Assembly (NCBI GenBank): GCA_002869385.1 | Contig: PKTB01000017.1 | Coordinates: forward strand, 61,743-125,742 | DNA length: 64,000 nt | Origin: Marinilabiliales bacterium | GTDB lineage: Bacteria > Bacteroidota > Bacteroidia > Bacteroidales > ML635J-15 | Reading direction: 5' to 3' | In this document: positions 1-7,582 of the stretch, in pieces | Numbering within the stretch: position 1 is the first letter of the stretch | Layout of the letters: each line of letters opens with the position of its first letter | Position numbers and translations under genes: made by a program | The notes under the pieces: model-generated | What the model saw: only the letters and a program-made list of their open reading frames with translations | What the model was told of the DNA's origin: nothing | Database searches by the model: none

Positions 1-1
1 C

Positions 2-883
2 TTCGAAATTAGCGGAACCGATTTAAACGGAACTAATGTAATTATTAGTCCTACTACTAATTACGAAATTTCTTTAAGTGCCGGAAGCGGATATCAGTCA
101 ACAGATTTAACTCTTCCAAGTTTCGATGGATCATCCACTACAATTTATGTAAGACTAATTGCAGGTCTAGTTGCAGGAGATTATAATAGTGAGACTATTA
201 GTATTACAGGTGGTGGTGCTGATGCAGTAACAGTTACATGTAACGGAAGTGTAGATGAATTACCTGTACCTTCATTAACGATAACAAGTGGAAGTCTTGA
301 TCCATTTTATTATGTAGAAGGATTTGGACCATCAACTGAACAAACTGTATCATTTTATGGAACAGATATGGATGGCAGCGATTTTACAGTCACTCCATCA
401 ATAAATTTAGAGATATCACTAAGCTCAGGCACTGGATTCACTTCAGATCCTATAATTCTGTCTTCATATGATGGAACAGCAACAGATATCTATGTTAGAC
501 TTGAAGCTGGCTTAATTCCTGGCGAGTATAATACTGAAAGTATTGTGTTCACAGGTGGAGGCATTAGTGAAACTGACATATTTATTACAGGAACTGTAGA
601 TGAAAATGTATTTGTAAATAATATTTCAACATCTTCAAGAACTGAAATATATCCAAATCCAAGTTCAGATATTATTTTTATTGAACTAGATGGATGGAAA
701 TCAAATAAAGTAAGCTGTGAGATTTTTGACATGCTTGGCAAACAAATATTCCAATCTCATATAAATCTATTCAATGGACATACTGAAGAAAGAATAAACT
801 TAAGTAATTACGATTCAGGCATTTACTTAATCAGATTATCTGATGGCCAAACTATTGAAAATCTCCGTATAGAAAAGCAGTAG
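2..883 (+). CDS. T9SS-sorted surface protein, C-terminal part (5' end outside window)
   Basis: The frame is open from the first bases of the window and ends at TAG 881-883, so this is the C-terminal 293 codons of a larger protein. It holds two similar beta-rich repeats of about 100 residues: FEISGTDLNG is echoed by VSFYGTDMDG, IYVRLIAGLVAGDYNSE by IYVRLEAGLIPGEYNTE, and both end in a GGG turn. The last 80 residues are a type IX secretion C-terminal sorting domain, with the YPNPSSD motif, a MLGKQIF strand and the ending SGIYLIRL. Such proteins cross the outer membrane through the T9SS and are anchored to the cell surface or released. The ligand or substrate cannot be told from this fragment. 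No internal stop is seen here. Confidence 0.85.
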   Translation, partial: FEISGTDLNGTNVIISPTTNYEISLSAGSGYQSTDLTLPSFDGSSTTIYVRLIAGLVAGDYNSETISITGGGADAVTVTCNGSVDELPVPSLTITSGSLDPFYYVEGFGPSTEQTVSFYGTDMDGSDFTVTPSINLEISLSSGTGFTSDPIILSSYDGTATDIYVRLEAGLIPGEYNTESIVFTGGGISETDIFITGTVDENVFVNNISTSSRTEIYPNPSSDIIFIELDGWKSNKVSCEIFDMLGKQIFQSHINLFNGHTEERINLSNYDSGIYLIRLSDGQTIENLRIEKQ

Positions 884-916
884 TAAATCAACACATATTT
901 CCTAATTATACATATT

Positions 917-941
917 AAAGGCTGATCTTAGATCAGCCTTT
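917..941 (+). terminator. Rho-independent terminator
   Basis: Perfect 11-bp inverted repeat AAAGGCTGATC / GATCAGCCTTT with a 3-nt loop, 34 bases after the T9SS gene stop. The T-run is short. Confidence 0.7.
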
Positions 942-955
942 ACTAATATCTGTGT

Positions 956-1045
956 AATCTGCGCCAATCTGTGGCAAACAACTTGTGCGCAGGCACTGAT
1001 GGCGACTGAGGTTCGTCATCAGTAAGGGGTGGCCAATCTGTGTTA
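956..1045. repeat. REP-like intergenic hairpin repeat, copy A
   Basis: Contains the 19-mer AATCTGCGCCAATCTGTGG (956-974), then TTGTGCGCA (983-991), then a hairpin with arms ACTGATGGCGA (995-1005) and TCGTCATCAGT (1013-1023) around a 7-nt loop, followed by three degenerate AATCTG units. Copy B lies about 1.1 kb downstream. The 352-base gap 884-1235 holds only the terminator, this element and a short GTGATTTA tandem near 1095; no gene is seen in it. Confidence 0.7.
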
Positions 1046-1235
1046 ATCTGAGTTAATCTGTAGCTAATTCTTCAAGCTCTTAAATAACTTCGTGATTTAG
1101 TGATTTAGTGGCATCTGTCAAAATTTGTATAACACCATAGAAATATCTTGATGAACAATACTTGATATACTATAATAAATTAGTAGCTACCTTAGAATCA
1201 ACATCTCAAGAGAATATGTTACACATTTTAGAATT

Positions 1236-1898
1236 CTAATAAAACTCTGCTGGCCAGACTTTATTATCCTTATGTAATTTATAGTCTTTTATATAAAACC
1301 TACCTTCATTGTTTGATAACTTCACAACAAGATCATTGTCTCTTATCTCAAATTCCATATCAACATAATTCTTCCCTTTATAAAAGAAGGTAAAACCACT
1401 GCTATCTCCAGACCAATATGGACCTTCGCAATTGTATTTTGTTTCAGGAACAACTTTCTTAAATTTATTATATTTTGTTTTGTAGTAATTTGGGAATTTA
1501 ACTACTTTTTTGTGCTCCTTATCGAATACTAACAGATCTTCATCATCTCTTATCGATGGTAATCCTTTACGTCTCTTTTTTCCTTCGAAAAAGTAATAAC
1601 CTGATTCTGTTCTCAAAAAGTTTGTATTATACAATAAACGGAGCTTTAAGATTATAGATATAGTCGCAGCAATAGCAATCACTATGAGTACAACACCAGC
1701 TTCAAACGACCAAATTTCCTTCAATAAATAAACACTTCCTTTTTCCACAGAAGCATGGTCAGGTTTTACCGGTGCAATAATCATCCAAATTCCAATCCCG
1801 AACAATGCAACGGCTGAAATCATCCTAACATATCTATTTACAATTGCATCTTCCAGAATTTTAATTTCAGGATTGACAACTTTTTTATCTTTCTTCAT
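1236..1898 (-). CDS. Hypothetical two-helix inner-membrane protein
   Basis: Protein of 220 residues, not recognised as a named family. A basic, Lys-rich N-terminus is followed by two hydrophobic segments (about residues 25-43 and 67-85) separated by a short loop that may lie outside. The C-terminal 130 residues are hydrophilic and rich in Lys, Tyr and Phe, with alternating polar/hydrophobic pattern suggesting beta strands, and probably face the cytoplasm. It is flanked on both sides by the REP-like repeats and has no obvious operon partner. The start is the ATG at 1898, followed by a hydrophilic stretch MKKDKKVVNPEIKI, so no signal peptide is present. Confidence 0.65.
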   Translation of the reverse strand: MKKDKKVVNPEIKILEDAIVNRYVRMISAVALFGIGIWMIIAPVKPDHASVEKGSVYLLKEIWSFEAGVVLIVIAIAATISIILKLRLLYNTNFLRTESGYYFFEGKKRRKGLPSIRDDEDLLVFDKEHKKVVKFPNYYKTKYNKFKKVVPETKYNCEGPYWSGDSSGFTFFYKGKNYVDMEFEIRDNDLVVKLSNNEGRFYIKDYKLHKDNKVWPAEFY

Positions 1899-2011
1899 AA
1901 TTACATCTGATTTTTATTACATCAAATATACATATTACTTGAATAATTTGAAATAATCACGAACTGAATTTGTATTTTGCTCTACTTCCTTAACAATCTG
2001 TTGTAAATATT

Positions 2012-2089
2012 TTGTGCGCAAGCACTGATAACGACTGTGGTTCGTCATCAGTTCGGGACGGCATTTGTGAAATCTGCGCCAATCTGTGG
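2012..2089. repeat. REP-like intergenic hairpin repeat, copy B
   Basis: Second copy of the element at 956-1045: TTGTGCGCA (2012-2020), hairpin arms ACTGATAACGA (2024-2034) and TCGTCATCAGT (2042-2052) with a 7-nt loop, then the identical 19-mer AATCTGCGCCAATCTGTGG (2071-2089). Order of parts differs from copy A, where the 19-mer precedes the hairpin. Confidence 0.7.
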
Positions 2090-2126
2090 ATAAAATAAAC
2101 CATTAGTGCAGCCAGGAGAATAATAC

Positions 2127-2792
2127 CTAATAATAACAATTATAATTAACTGTATCCCCAGGAGTACAGTATAACTGACTTTCAACTATATTAGAAACAT
2201 CATTATGAATTGAAATATAATTAACCGTAATACTCTCACCTCCAACTACTTTACAAAGAAATGTAGTATCTATATCTGCACCATTAAAATATTGAAATGC
2301 ACCACTAAAACATACATCACATTCATCATTAATATTTTGTAATCTAAATTTTAACACATCATCCGAATCAGTTGGAGTATTATTAAAAACTCGTACTAAT
2401 ATGTATGACTCCATTGGAATAGTTTCATCAATCTCATAATCCGAATCTACTCCTTCAGGGTCGAAGGTTGTTGAAACAGTATGATATTCATCCTTTGAAT
2501 AAGTTAAACGCATTTTTACAAAATTCCTACTTTCAAACTCAATCAAATAATTACCTTCACTATCAGTATATGTTTCCATAAAAGGTGTAAATGAAGAATT
2601 AAAATTACCACTTACAATTTCAGTAATATCAAGTTCCACTTTAGCATCTGCAACAGGCTCACCAGTTGCCATATCATATAGAGTACCACTAATTGTGTTT
2701 AATTCTTTTTTCTTACATGATGTAGAAAATGTCATTACAACAATAAATACTAATATTAGTAGTCTATAAATTATATCTAAATTATTTTTCAA
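2127..2792 (-). CDS. Lipoprotein with carboxypeptidase-regulatory-like (Ig-like) fold
   Basis: Protein of 221 residues. The N-terminus has a hydrophobic signal ending in the lipobox STSC (Cys at about residue 26), followed by KKKEL, so it is a lipoprotein of the periplasm or outer membrane. Residues 32-110 read ISGTLYDMATGEPVADAKVEL ... DSEGNYLIEF, the pattern of the carboxypeptidase D regulatory-like beta-sandwich common in Bacteroidota exported proteins. The remaining part, with a CDVC motif, is unrecognised. It is transcribed divergently from pepD. Substrate unknown. Confidence 0.7.
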   Translation of the reverse strand: MKNNLDIIYRLLILVFIVVMTFSTSCKKKELNTISGTLYDMATGEPVADAKVELDITEIVSGNFNSSFTPFMETYTDSEGNYLIEFESRNFVKMRLTYSKDEYHTVSTTFDPEGVDSDYEIDETIPMESYILVRVFNNTPTDSDDVLKFRLQNINDECDVCFSGAFQYFNGADIDTTFLCKVVGGESITVNYISIHNDVSNIVESQLYCTPGDTVNYNCYY

Positions 2793-2862
2793 TTCGAATA
2801 GTATTTTTCAATCTTACAATAATTAATTACCTTTATCCAAAAATAACAAAAAAAACAATATC

Positions 2863-4320
2863 ATGGGTATTTTAAGTAATCTGGAACCAAAAAATGTATG
2901 GCAATATTTTGAGCAAATCACTCAAGTACCTAGGCCATCAAAGAAAGAAGAAAAAATCATTGAATTTCTTTTAGATTTTGCAAAAGAACATAATCTTGAA
3001 GCAAAAAGAGACGAAATTGGTAATGTTTTAATAAAAAAACCTGCTTCTCCAGGTATGGAAAATGTTAAATCTGTTTTACTTCAAAGCCATATGGATATGG
3101 TTTGTGAAGCAAATAGAGATAAAAACATAGATTTTGACAATGACCCAATAACTCCGGTTATTGACGGTGAGTGGGTAAAAGCTGACGGAACAACATTAGG
3201 AGCTGATGATGGTATAGGAATGGCTGCTGAAATGGCTATTTTAACAGACAACACATTAAAGCATGGTCATATTGAGTGTCTATTTACTGTAGACGAAGAA
3301 ACAGGTCTTACAGGTGCTTTTGAAATCCAACCTGGTTTCTTTGAATCAAAAATATTATTAAACCTTGACTCAGAAGATGAAGGTGAAATCTTTATCGGCT
3401 GTGCAGGTGGTGTCGATGCTGTAGCAAAATTTGAATTTAAGTCTGAGCCTACACCAGTAAATCATAATGCTTTTAAAATTGTGGTAAATGGTCTTAAAGG
3501 TGGACATAGCGGTGACGAAATTCACAAAGGTTATGGAAATTCAAATAAAATGGCCAACAGATTTTTATCATTATTAACAGAAAAATATGATATAAGATTA
3601 TCAAACTTTGATGGTGGAAATAAAAGAAATGCAATTCCACGTGAAGCGGAAATGATTTTCACAATTGATTCTGCAAAGGTAAATGAGATGAATACTGATT
3701 TTGAAAATCTAAAAAACAATATCATAAAAGAAATAAAAATTACAGAGCCTAACATTAATATAGGTATAGAATCTGTTTCAAATCCTGATACTGTTATCGA
3801 CAAACAAACTCAAAAAAATCTAACTTTAGCATTATATGCTTGCCCTCATGGTGTTCATGCCTGGAGTCCTGCTATTGAAGGTTTTGTAGAAACTTCAACA
3901 AATCTTGCTTCTGTTAAATTTAATGATAATAAAATCACCGTTGTAACCAGTCAAAGAAGTTCTGTTGAGTCAGGTAAAACAGACATAAACAAAATGGTAA
4001 GTTCTGTATTTGAACTTGCTGGAGCAGAAGTAGAGTCCGGAGATGGATATCCTGGCTGGGCACCAAATCCTGACTCTGAAATCTTAAGAATTTCAGAGAA
4101 GTCTTACGAGGAATTATTTGGTAAAAAGCCTGTTGTTCGTGCTATCCATGCAGGTCTGGAATGTGGTTTATTCCTTGAGAAATATCCTGATCTTGATATG
4201 ATTTCATTTGGACCTACTCTACGTGGAGTTCACTCGCCAGACGAAAAAATAGAGATTAAAACTGTGAAAATGTGGTACGACCACTTATTGGACGTTTTAG
4301 AAAAAATCCCTACAAATTAA
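2863..4320 (+). CDS. pepD: Cytosolic non-specific dipeptidase (Xaa-His dipeptidase, M20C)
   Basis: Protein of 485 residues, the usual length for PepD. It is a cytoplasmic di-zinc metallopeptidase that hydrolyses dipeptides, releasing amino acids from peptides taken up or from protein turnover. Metal and catalytic signatures are visible: SHMDMV with His76 and Asp78, GADDGIG with Asp115-Asp116, and DEETGLTG with Glu145-Glu146. The C-terminal GPTLRGVHSPDE supplies the last metal His. The insert between about 200 and 320 is the lid/dimerisation domain of the family. It starts at ATG 2863, has its own terminator and no operon partner. The frame is intact. Confidence 0.93.
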   Translation: MGILSNLEPKNVWQYFEQITQVPRPSKKEEKIIEFLLDFAKEHNLEAKRDEIGNVLIKKPASPGMENVKSVLLQSHMDMVCEANRDKNIDFDNDPITPVIDGEWVKADGTTLGADDGIGMAAEMAILTDNTLKHGHIECLFTVDEETGLTGAFEIQPGFFESKILLNLDSEDEGEIFIGCAGGVDAVAKFEFKSEPTPVNHNAFKIVVNGLKGGHSGDEIHKGYGNSNKMANRFLSLLTEKYDIRLSNFDGGNKRNAIPREAEMIFTIDSAKVNEMNTDFENLKNNIIKEIKITEPNINIGIESVSNPDTVIDKQTQKNLTLALYACPHGVHAWSPAIEGFVETSTNLASVKFNDNKITVVTSQRSSVESGKTDINKMVSSVFELAGAEVESGDGYPGWAPNPDSEILRISEKSYEELFGKKPVVRAIHAGLECGLFLEKYPDLDMISFGPTLRGVHSPDEKIEIKTVKMWYDHLLDVLEKIPTN

Positions 4321-4333
4321 GTTTACTATCTAG

Positions 4334-4360
4334 GAGCTGTTAACGCAGCTCTTTTTTTTT
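4334..4360 (+). terminator. Rho-independent terminator of pepD
   Basis: Inverted repeat GAGCTG / CAGCTC (4334-4351) followed directly by a run of T, 14 bases after the pepD stop. Confidence 0.85.
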
Positions 4361-4489
4361 AATATTATATCTTTATATTATTAATACTATTTAATCTAAT
4401 TAAAAAATTATCAGAGTATTTTTCTAAAAATCCTGTTGAATATCAACTTTTAACCTAAAAAAACATAAGGTTTGTAGATTTAAAGTCTA

Positions 4490-4497
4490 TATCTTTA
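4490..4497 (+). promoter_or_regulatory. Bacteroidota -7 box TATCTTTA for porin gene
   Basis: TATCTTTA matches TAnnTTTG except for the last base and lies 26 bases before the ATG at 4524. A TTTG at 4471-4474 is closer than the usual 19-21 spacing, so the -33 part is uncertain. Confidence 0.45.
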
Positions 4498-4523
4498 CAA
4501 TCCTAAAACAAAAATTCAGAATT

Positions 4524-5795
4524 ATGAAAAGAACTTTACAATCAATTTTCTTTACTGCAATTTTAATAGCCATCCTAGCACCGGCATTAAAAGCGCAAAA
4601 CAGCGACAAACCAAAAGCCTTTGGAATTGCTTTTCATGGTTATGTAAAAAACGATTTCTTCTATGACACTCGTCAAAATGTTGCGGCGCGAGAAGGACAC
4701 CTATTATTATGGCCATCTGCTCCAAACTTAGACGTAAATGGAGATGACATTAATGCACATGGAAATTTTAATTTCCTTGCTATTCAAACAAGACTTAAAG
4801 GTGTAATTACCGGACCAGATGCTTTGGGAGCAAAGACTTCAGGTGTTATCGAAGGTGAATTCTTCGGTCATACAAATGCTGACATCAATTGTTTTAGATT
4901 ACGCCATGCTATTATTAAATTTGATTGGGAAAAATCTCATTTAATGACAGGTCAGTTTTGGCATCCAATGTTTATTATTGAGTGTTTCCCTGGAACAGTT
5001 TCTTTTAATACAGGTATGGGATATGCACCATTCTCACGTAACCCACAATTAAAATACTCATTTACAACTGGTGGATTAAAAATATCTGCAACAGCTTATG
5101 GTGAAAGGGATTTCTCATCAAGAAATATGGCTGGAGCTGCTAGCCCTGACTATATTAGAAATTCAGAAACACCAGGTGTAAACTTACACGTTAATTATGG
5201 AACTAAAAACAAAGATGCTGGTACTGCGTTAAATACTGGTTTTGCTGTTAATTATCACACTATGTTACCATCAATGACAACAACTGCAGGATACATTACA
5301 AATCAAATGGTGAATTCAATGTCTGGTTTAGCATATGTAAATGCTAAATTCAGTGGCATTCAAGTAAAATTAGCCGGAACATATTGTGAAAATCCTACAG
5401 GTATGATGATGCCAGGTGGATATGGAATTCTAGATACGATAAATCTTACTACTCAGGAAGTTAGTTATATACCTACACGCTGTGCTACAGGTTGGGTAGA
5501 CATTTCAACAACAGGACCAAAATGGCAATTTGGAGTATTTGCTGGGTATAATCAAAACCTAGGTACTGCTCAAGATGTTTTAGTTACTCCAGGTGGACTA
5601 GGAACAAACATTGAGCACCTTTATAGAGTTTCTCCAAGAGTAAACTTTAAAACAGGTAAAATCCAAATTGGTGCAGAAGTTGAATATACTGTTGCTGCTT
5701 ATGGTGATGGTACTTATGACGCAAAAGGTATTCCACTAAATCCTGAAGAAGTTGCTAACATCAGATTTATTACAGGAATCTATTATCATTTTTAA
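4524..5795 (+). CDS. Outer-membrane porin-like beta-barrel protein
   Basis: Protein of 423 residues. A signal peptide (residues 1-24, cleavage after ALKAQ) is followed by alternating amphipathic strands: GIAFHGYVKNDFFYDTRQ, FNFLAIQTRLKG, IKFDWEKSHLMTGQFWHP. It ends in a strand finishing IYYHF with a C-terminal Phe, the classic outer-membrane insertion signal. The opening HGYVKNDFFYDTR strand and the TGQFWHPMF loop resemble Bacteroidota porins related to the DcaP group. It probably allows diffusion of small solutes across the outer membrane; specificity is unknown. Single gene with its own promoter and terminator, intact. Confidence 0.8.
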   Translation: MKRTLQSIFFTAILIAILAPALKAQNSDKPKAFGIAFHGYVKNDFFYDTRQNVAAREGHLLLWPSAPNLDVNGDDINAHGNFNFLAIQTRLKGVITGPDALGAKTSGVIEGEFFGHTNADINCFRLRHAIIKFDWEKSHLMTGQFWHPMFIIECFPGTVSFNTGMGYAPFSRNPQLKYSFTTGGLKISATAYGERDFSSRNMAGAASPDYIRNSETPGVNLHVNYGTKNKDAGTALNTGFAVNYHTMLPSMTTTAGYITNQMVNSMSGLAYVNAKFSGIQVKLAGTYCENPTGMMMPGGYGILDTINLTTQEVSYIPTRCATGWVDISTTGPKWQFGVFAGYNQNLGTAQDVLVTPGGLGTNIEHLYRVSPRVNFKTGKIQIGAEVEYTVAAYGDGTYDAKGIPLNPEEVANIRFITGIYYHF

Positions 5796-5817
5796 AATAT
5801 TTAAGACATATAAGACT

Positions 5818-5844
5818 AAAGCCCTGAATCTCGGGGCTTTTTTT
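5818..5844 (+). terminator. Rho-independent terminator of porin gene
   Basis: AAAGCCC / GGGCTTT stem (5818-5840) followed by a T-run, 22 bases after the stop codon. Confidence 0.85.
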
Positions 5845-6182
5845 ATAGAACATCATCAAATCGTTTGGGCGTGTAAATTGGATGTTTGGGCGCGAATCTA
5901 TCGCGTTCAAATTTCAAATTTCGTGACAAAAGAATAACAATAGAGATACCTTAGCCCTGCGCAATCATTGCACGATACATTCGTACAATGAGCTAACGCA
6001 AAATAGTTTATATAATTATTAAGCCATAGAAACTTTAGCCCGAATTTCTGAACTTTCTTAGTTAATAATGGCTATTTATTTTGGGATAAAACAATCAAAA
6101 GCTATTGCTCGAATCTGTCGCGTGATTCTTTTGAATTTTATCCTTATATTCAACAAAAAATCACAAATACTGTTTCTAAATT
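5845..6182. other. Gene-free interval with a GC-richer repeated motif
   Basis: No convincing gene in either strand. The stretch contains two copies of CGAATCTRTCGCG (around 5892 and 6110) in a locally GC-richer context and a palindromic GCGCGAATCTATCGCG. It may be a relic or a small dispersed repeat. Confidence 0.5.
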
Positions 6183-6755
6183 ATGGCAGACAAAAAATTC
6201 GATCCAAAGAAAAAAAGTAAGCTTAACAATCCTCAGAGATTAAAGCTTATTCCAATAGACATTATTGTAAATTCTCTAGATCTTACAGAACCAAAAAATC
6301 TTGTAGATTATGGAGCCGGAACAGGATTCTTTACTGATTATTTGTCTGAACAGTTTCCAAAGGCTAGAGTTTTTGCACTTGATATAGAGGAACAAATGAT
6401 AGAGGAGATAAATCAAACTTTGGATGTCCCAAATATCTTCCCTATACAGATTGAGGATAATCAAATGCCTTTTGCAGAGAATGATATTGATGCTGTTTGG
6501 TCAATTGCAGTTTACCATGAACTTAAAACCCCTGACAAATGGTTAAGAAATGTACATAGAACATTAAAACCTGGTGGAAAGCTTCTAATTATTGATTGGT
6601 CTGTAAACCAGAAGCCTGATTCCAAGATGGGCCCTCCACTTGGACACAGAATTAGAGAAGAAAAAGTTATTAACGACCTACAGAATACAGGATTTAAAAA
6701 TTCTCAAATTATTTCAGGATTTAAAAATCATTTTGGGATAATAGCTATAAAATAA
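6183..6755 (+). CDS. Class I SAM-dependent methyltransferase (Methyltransf_11 type)
   Basis: Protein of 190 residues, no signal peptide, cytoplasmic. The SAM-binding motif I is VDYGAGTGFFTDYLS (about residues 42-56), motif II is the acidic VFALDIEEQM (about 64-73), motif III is DAVWSIAVYHEL (about 102-113), and the post-motif LKPGGKLLIIDW (about 128-139) is typical of the UbiE/Methyltransf_11 group. The substrate cannot be deduced. It starts with MADKKFDPKKKSKLNNPQR, a basic leader also seen in small-molecule methyltransferases of anaerobes. It is followed after 43 bases by a beta-barrel protein gene on the same strand. Confidence 0.8.
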   Translation: MADKKFDPKKKSKLNNPQRLKLIPIDIIVNSLDLTEPKNLVDYGAGTGFFTDYLSEQFPKARVFALDIEEQMIEEINQTLDVPNIFPIQIEDNQMPFAENDIDAVWSIAVYHELKTPDKWLRNVHRTLKPGGKLLIIDWSVNQKPDSKMGPPLGHRIREEKVINDLQNTGFKNSQIISGFKNHFGIIAIK

Positions 6756-6798
6756 TAAACCTAAAATACTTATTACATTTATCATAAAATCAACCAAT

Positions 6799-7461
6799 AT
6801 GAAAAAGAAAATTATCGGGATTGTATTTATCACATTTTTTACGCTAAATTCATTTGCGCAAGAGCCTTGGCTCCCAAGCTTAAGTTTTGGTTACAGCATG
6901 TCGGATGTTTTAAACTACAATGATGCTTTTAAAACCACATTCAGACCTAGTTTTAATGTAGGGCTTGACTTTCAAATGTTTAGAATAGCTCCTAGAACCT
7001 ACTTGACAACTGATATTTATTATCAAAGATTAGGAACAAAAATCAATTCGGAATGATATAATTTTAAGGTAAAAAATGATTATGTTCAATTTAGTTTAAA
7101 ACCCAGATTTTACTTTATTGAAGAATCTTTTTGGGATGGACCTCCGGGATATTATTTTGATTTGGGGCCTTATGCTTCATACTTATTAAAATCAAGACAA
7201 GATGGAACTGCTTTAGGTATGGAATATGACAATATCAACACAATAGACTTTTATGAAACATTGGACTATGGTATTTCTGCTTCCATAGGTGTAGCGATTC
7301 TTCAATCATTATTTTTTGAACTAAACTATAATTACGGGCTTTCTGAAATAAATTCAGGTGGCGGAAATAATCACTTTTTCAGCCTAAACCTTATGCTAAG
7401 TTCAATGTTTTTTGAAGTACTATTTACTAAGCCTGATTACAATGAGGGATTTGAAGACTGA
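6799..7461 (+). CDS. Outer-membrane beta-barrel protein, interrupted by in-frame TGA at 7054-7056
   Basis: Reading through TGA (codon 86) gives 220 codons in one frame. Residues 1-20 are a signal peptide ending NSFAQ. The rest alternates as a small PorT/OmpW-like barrel: LSFGYSMSDVL, FNVGLDFQMFRI, TYLTTDIYYQRLG, then after the stop FKVKNDYVQFSLKPRFYF, GPYASYLLKS, LFFELNYNYGLSEI, HFFSLNLMLSSMFF. The context NSE(stop)YNFK fits a loop glycine, so GGA->TGA is the simplest explanation, though no relative is at hand to prove it. Function unknown; outer membrane location inferred from signal peptide and strand pattern. Confidence 0.7.
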
Positions 7462-7513
7462 TAAAAGTAAATATTCATATTAATCTTTTAACAAACAAAT
7501 AACATTTTTTTAA

Positions 7514-7542
7514 TTGCCGTATCGATTATTCTTGTACTTTTG
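7514..7542 (+). promoter_or_regulatory. Bacteroidota sigma-A type promoter for fusA
   Basis: TTG (7514-7516) and TACTTTTG (7535-7542, matches TAnnTTTG) with an 18-base spacer, 40 bases before the fusA ATG. Confidence 0.65.
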
Positions 7543-7582
7543 CAGCCTTTTTTGGATTATATTAAATTATTAGAAGTATAAA

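Noticed and set aside
5752..5937. Short plus-strand frame after the porin gene
   Set aside because: It overlaps the porin end and the terminator and has no coding character.
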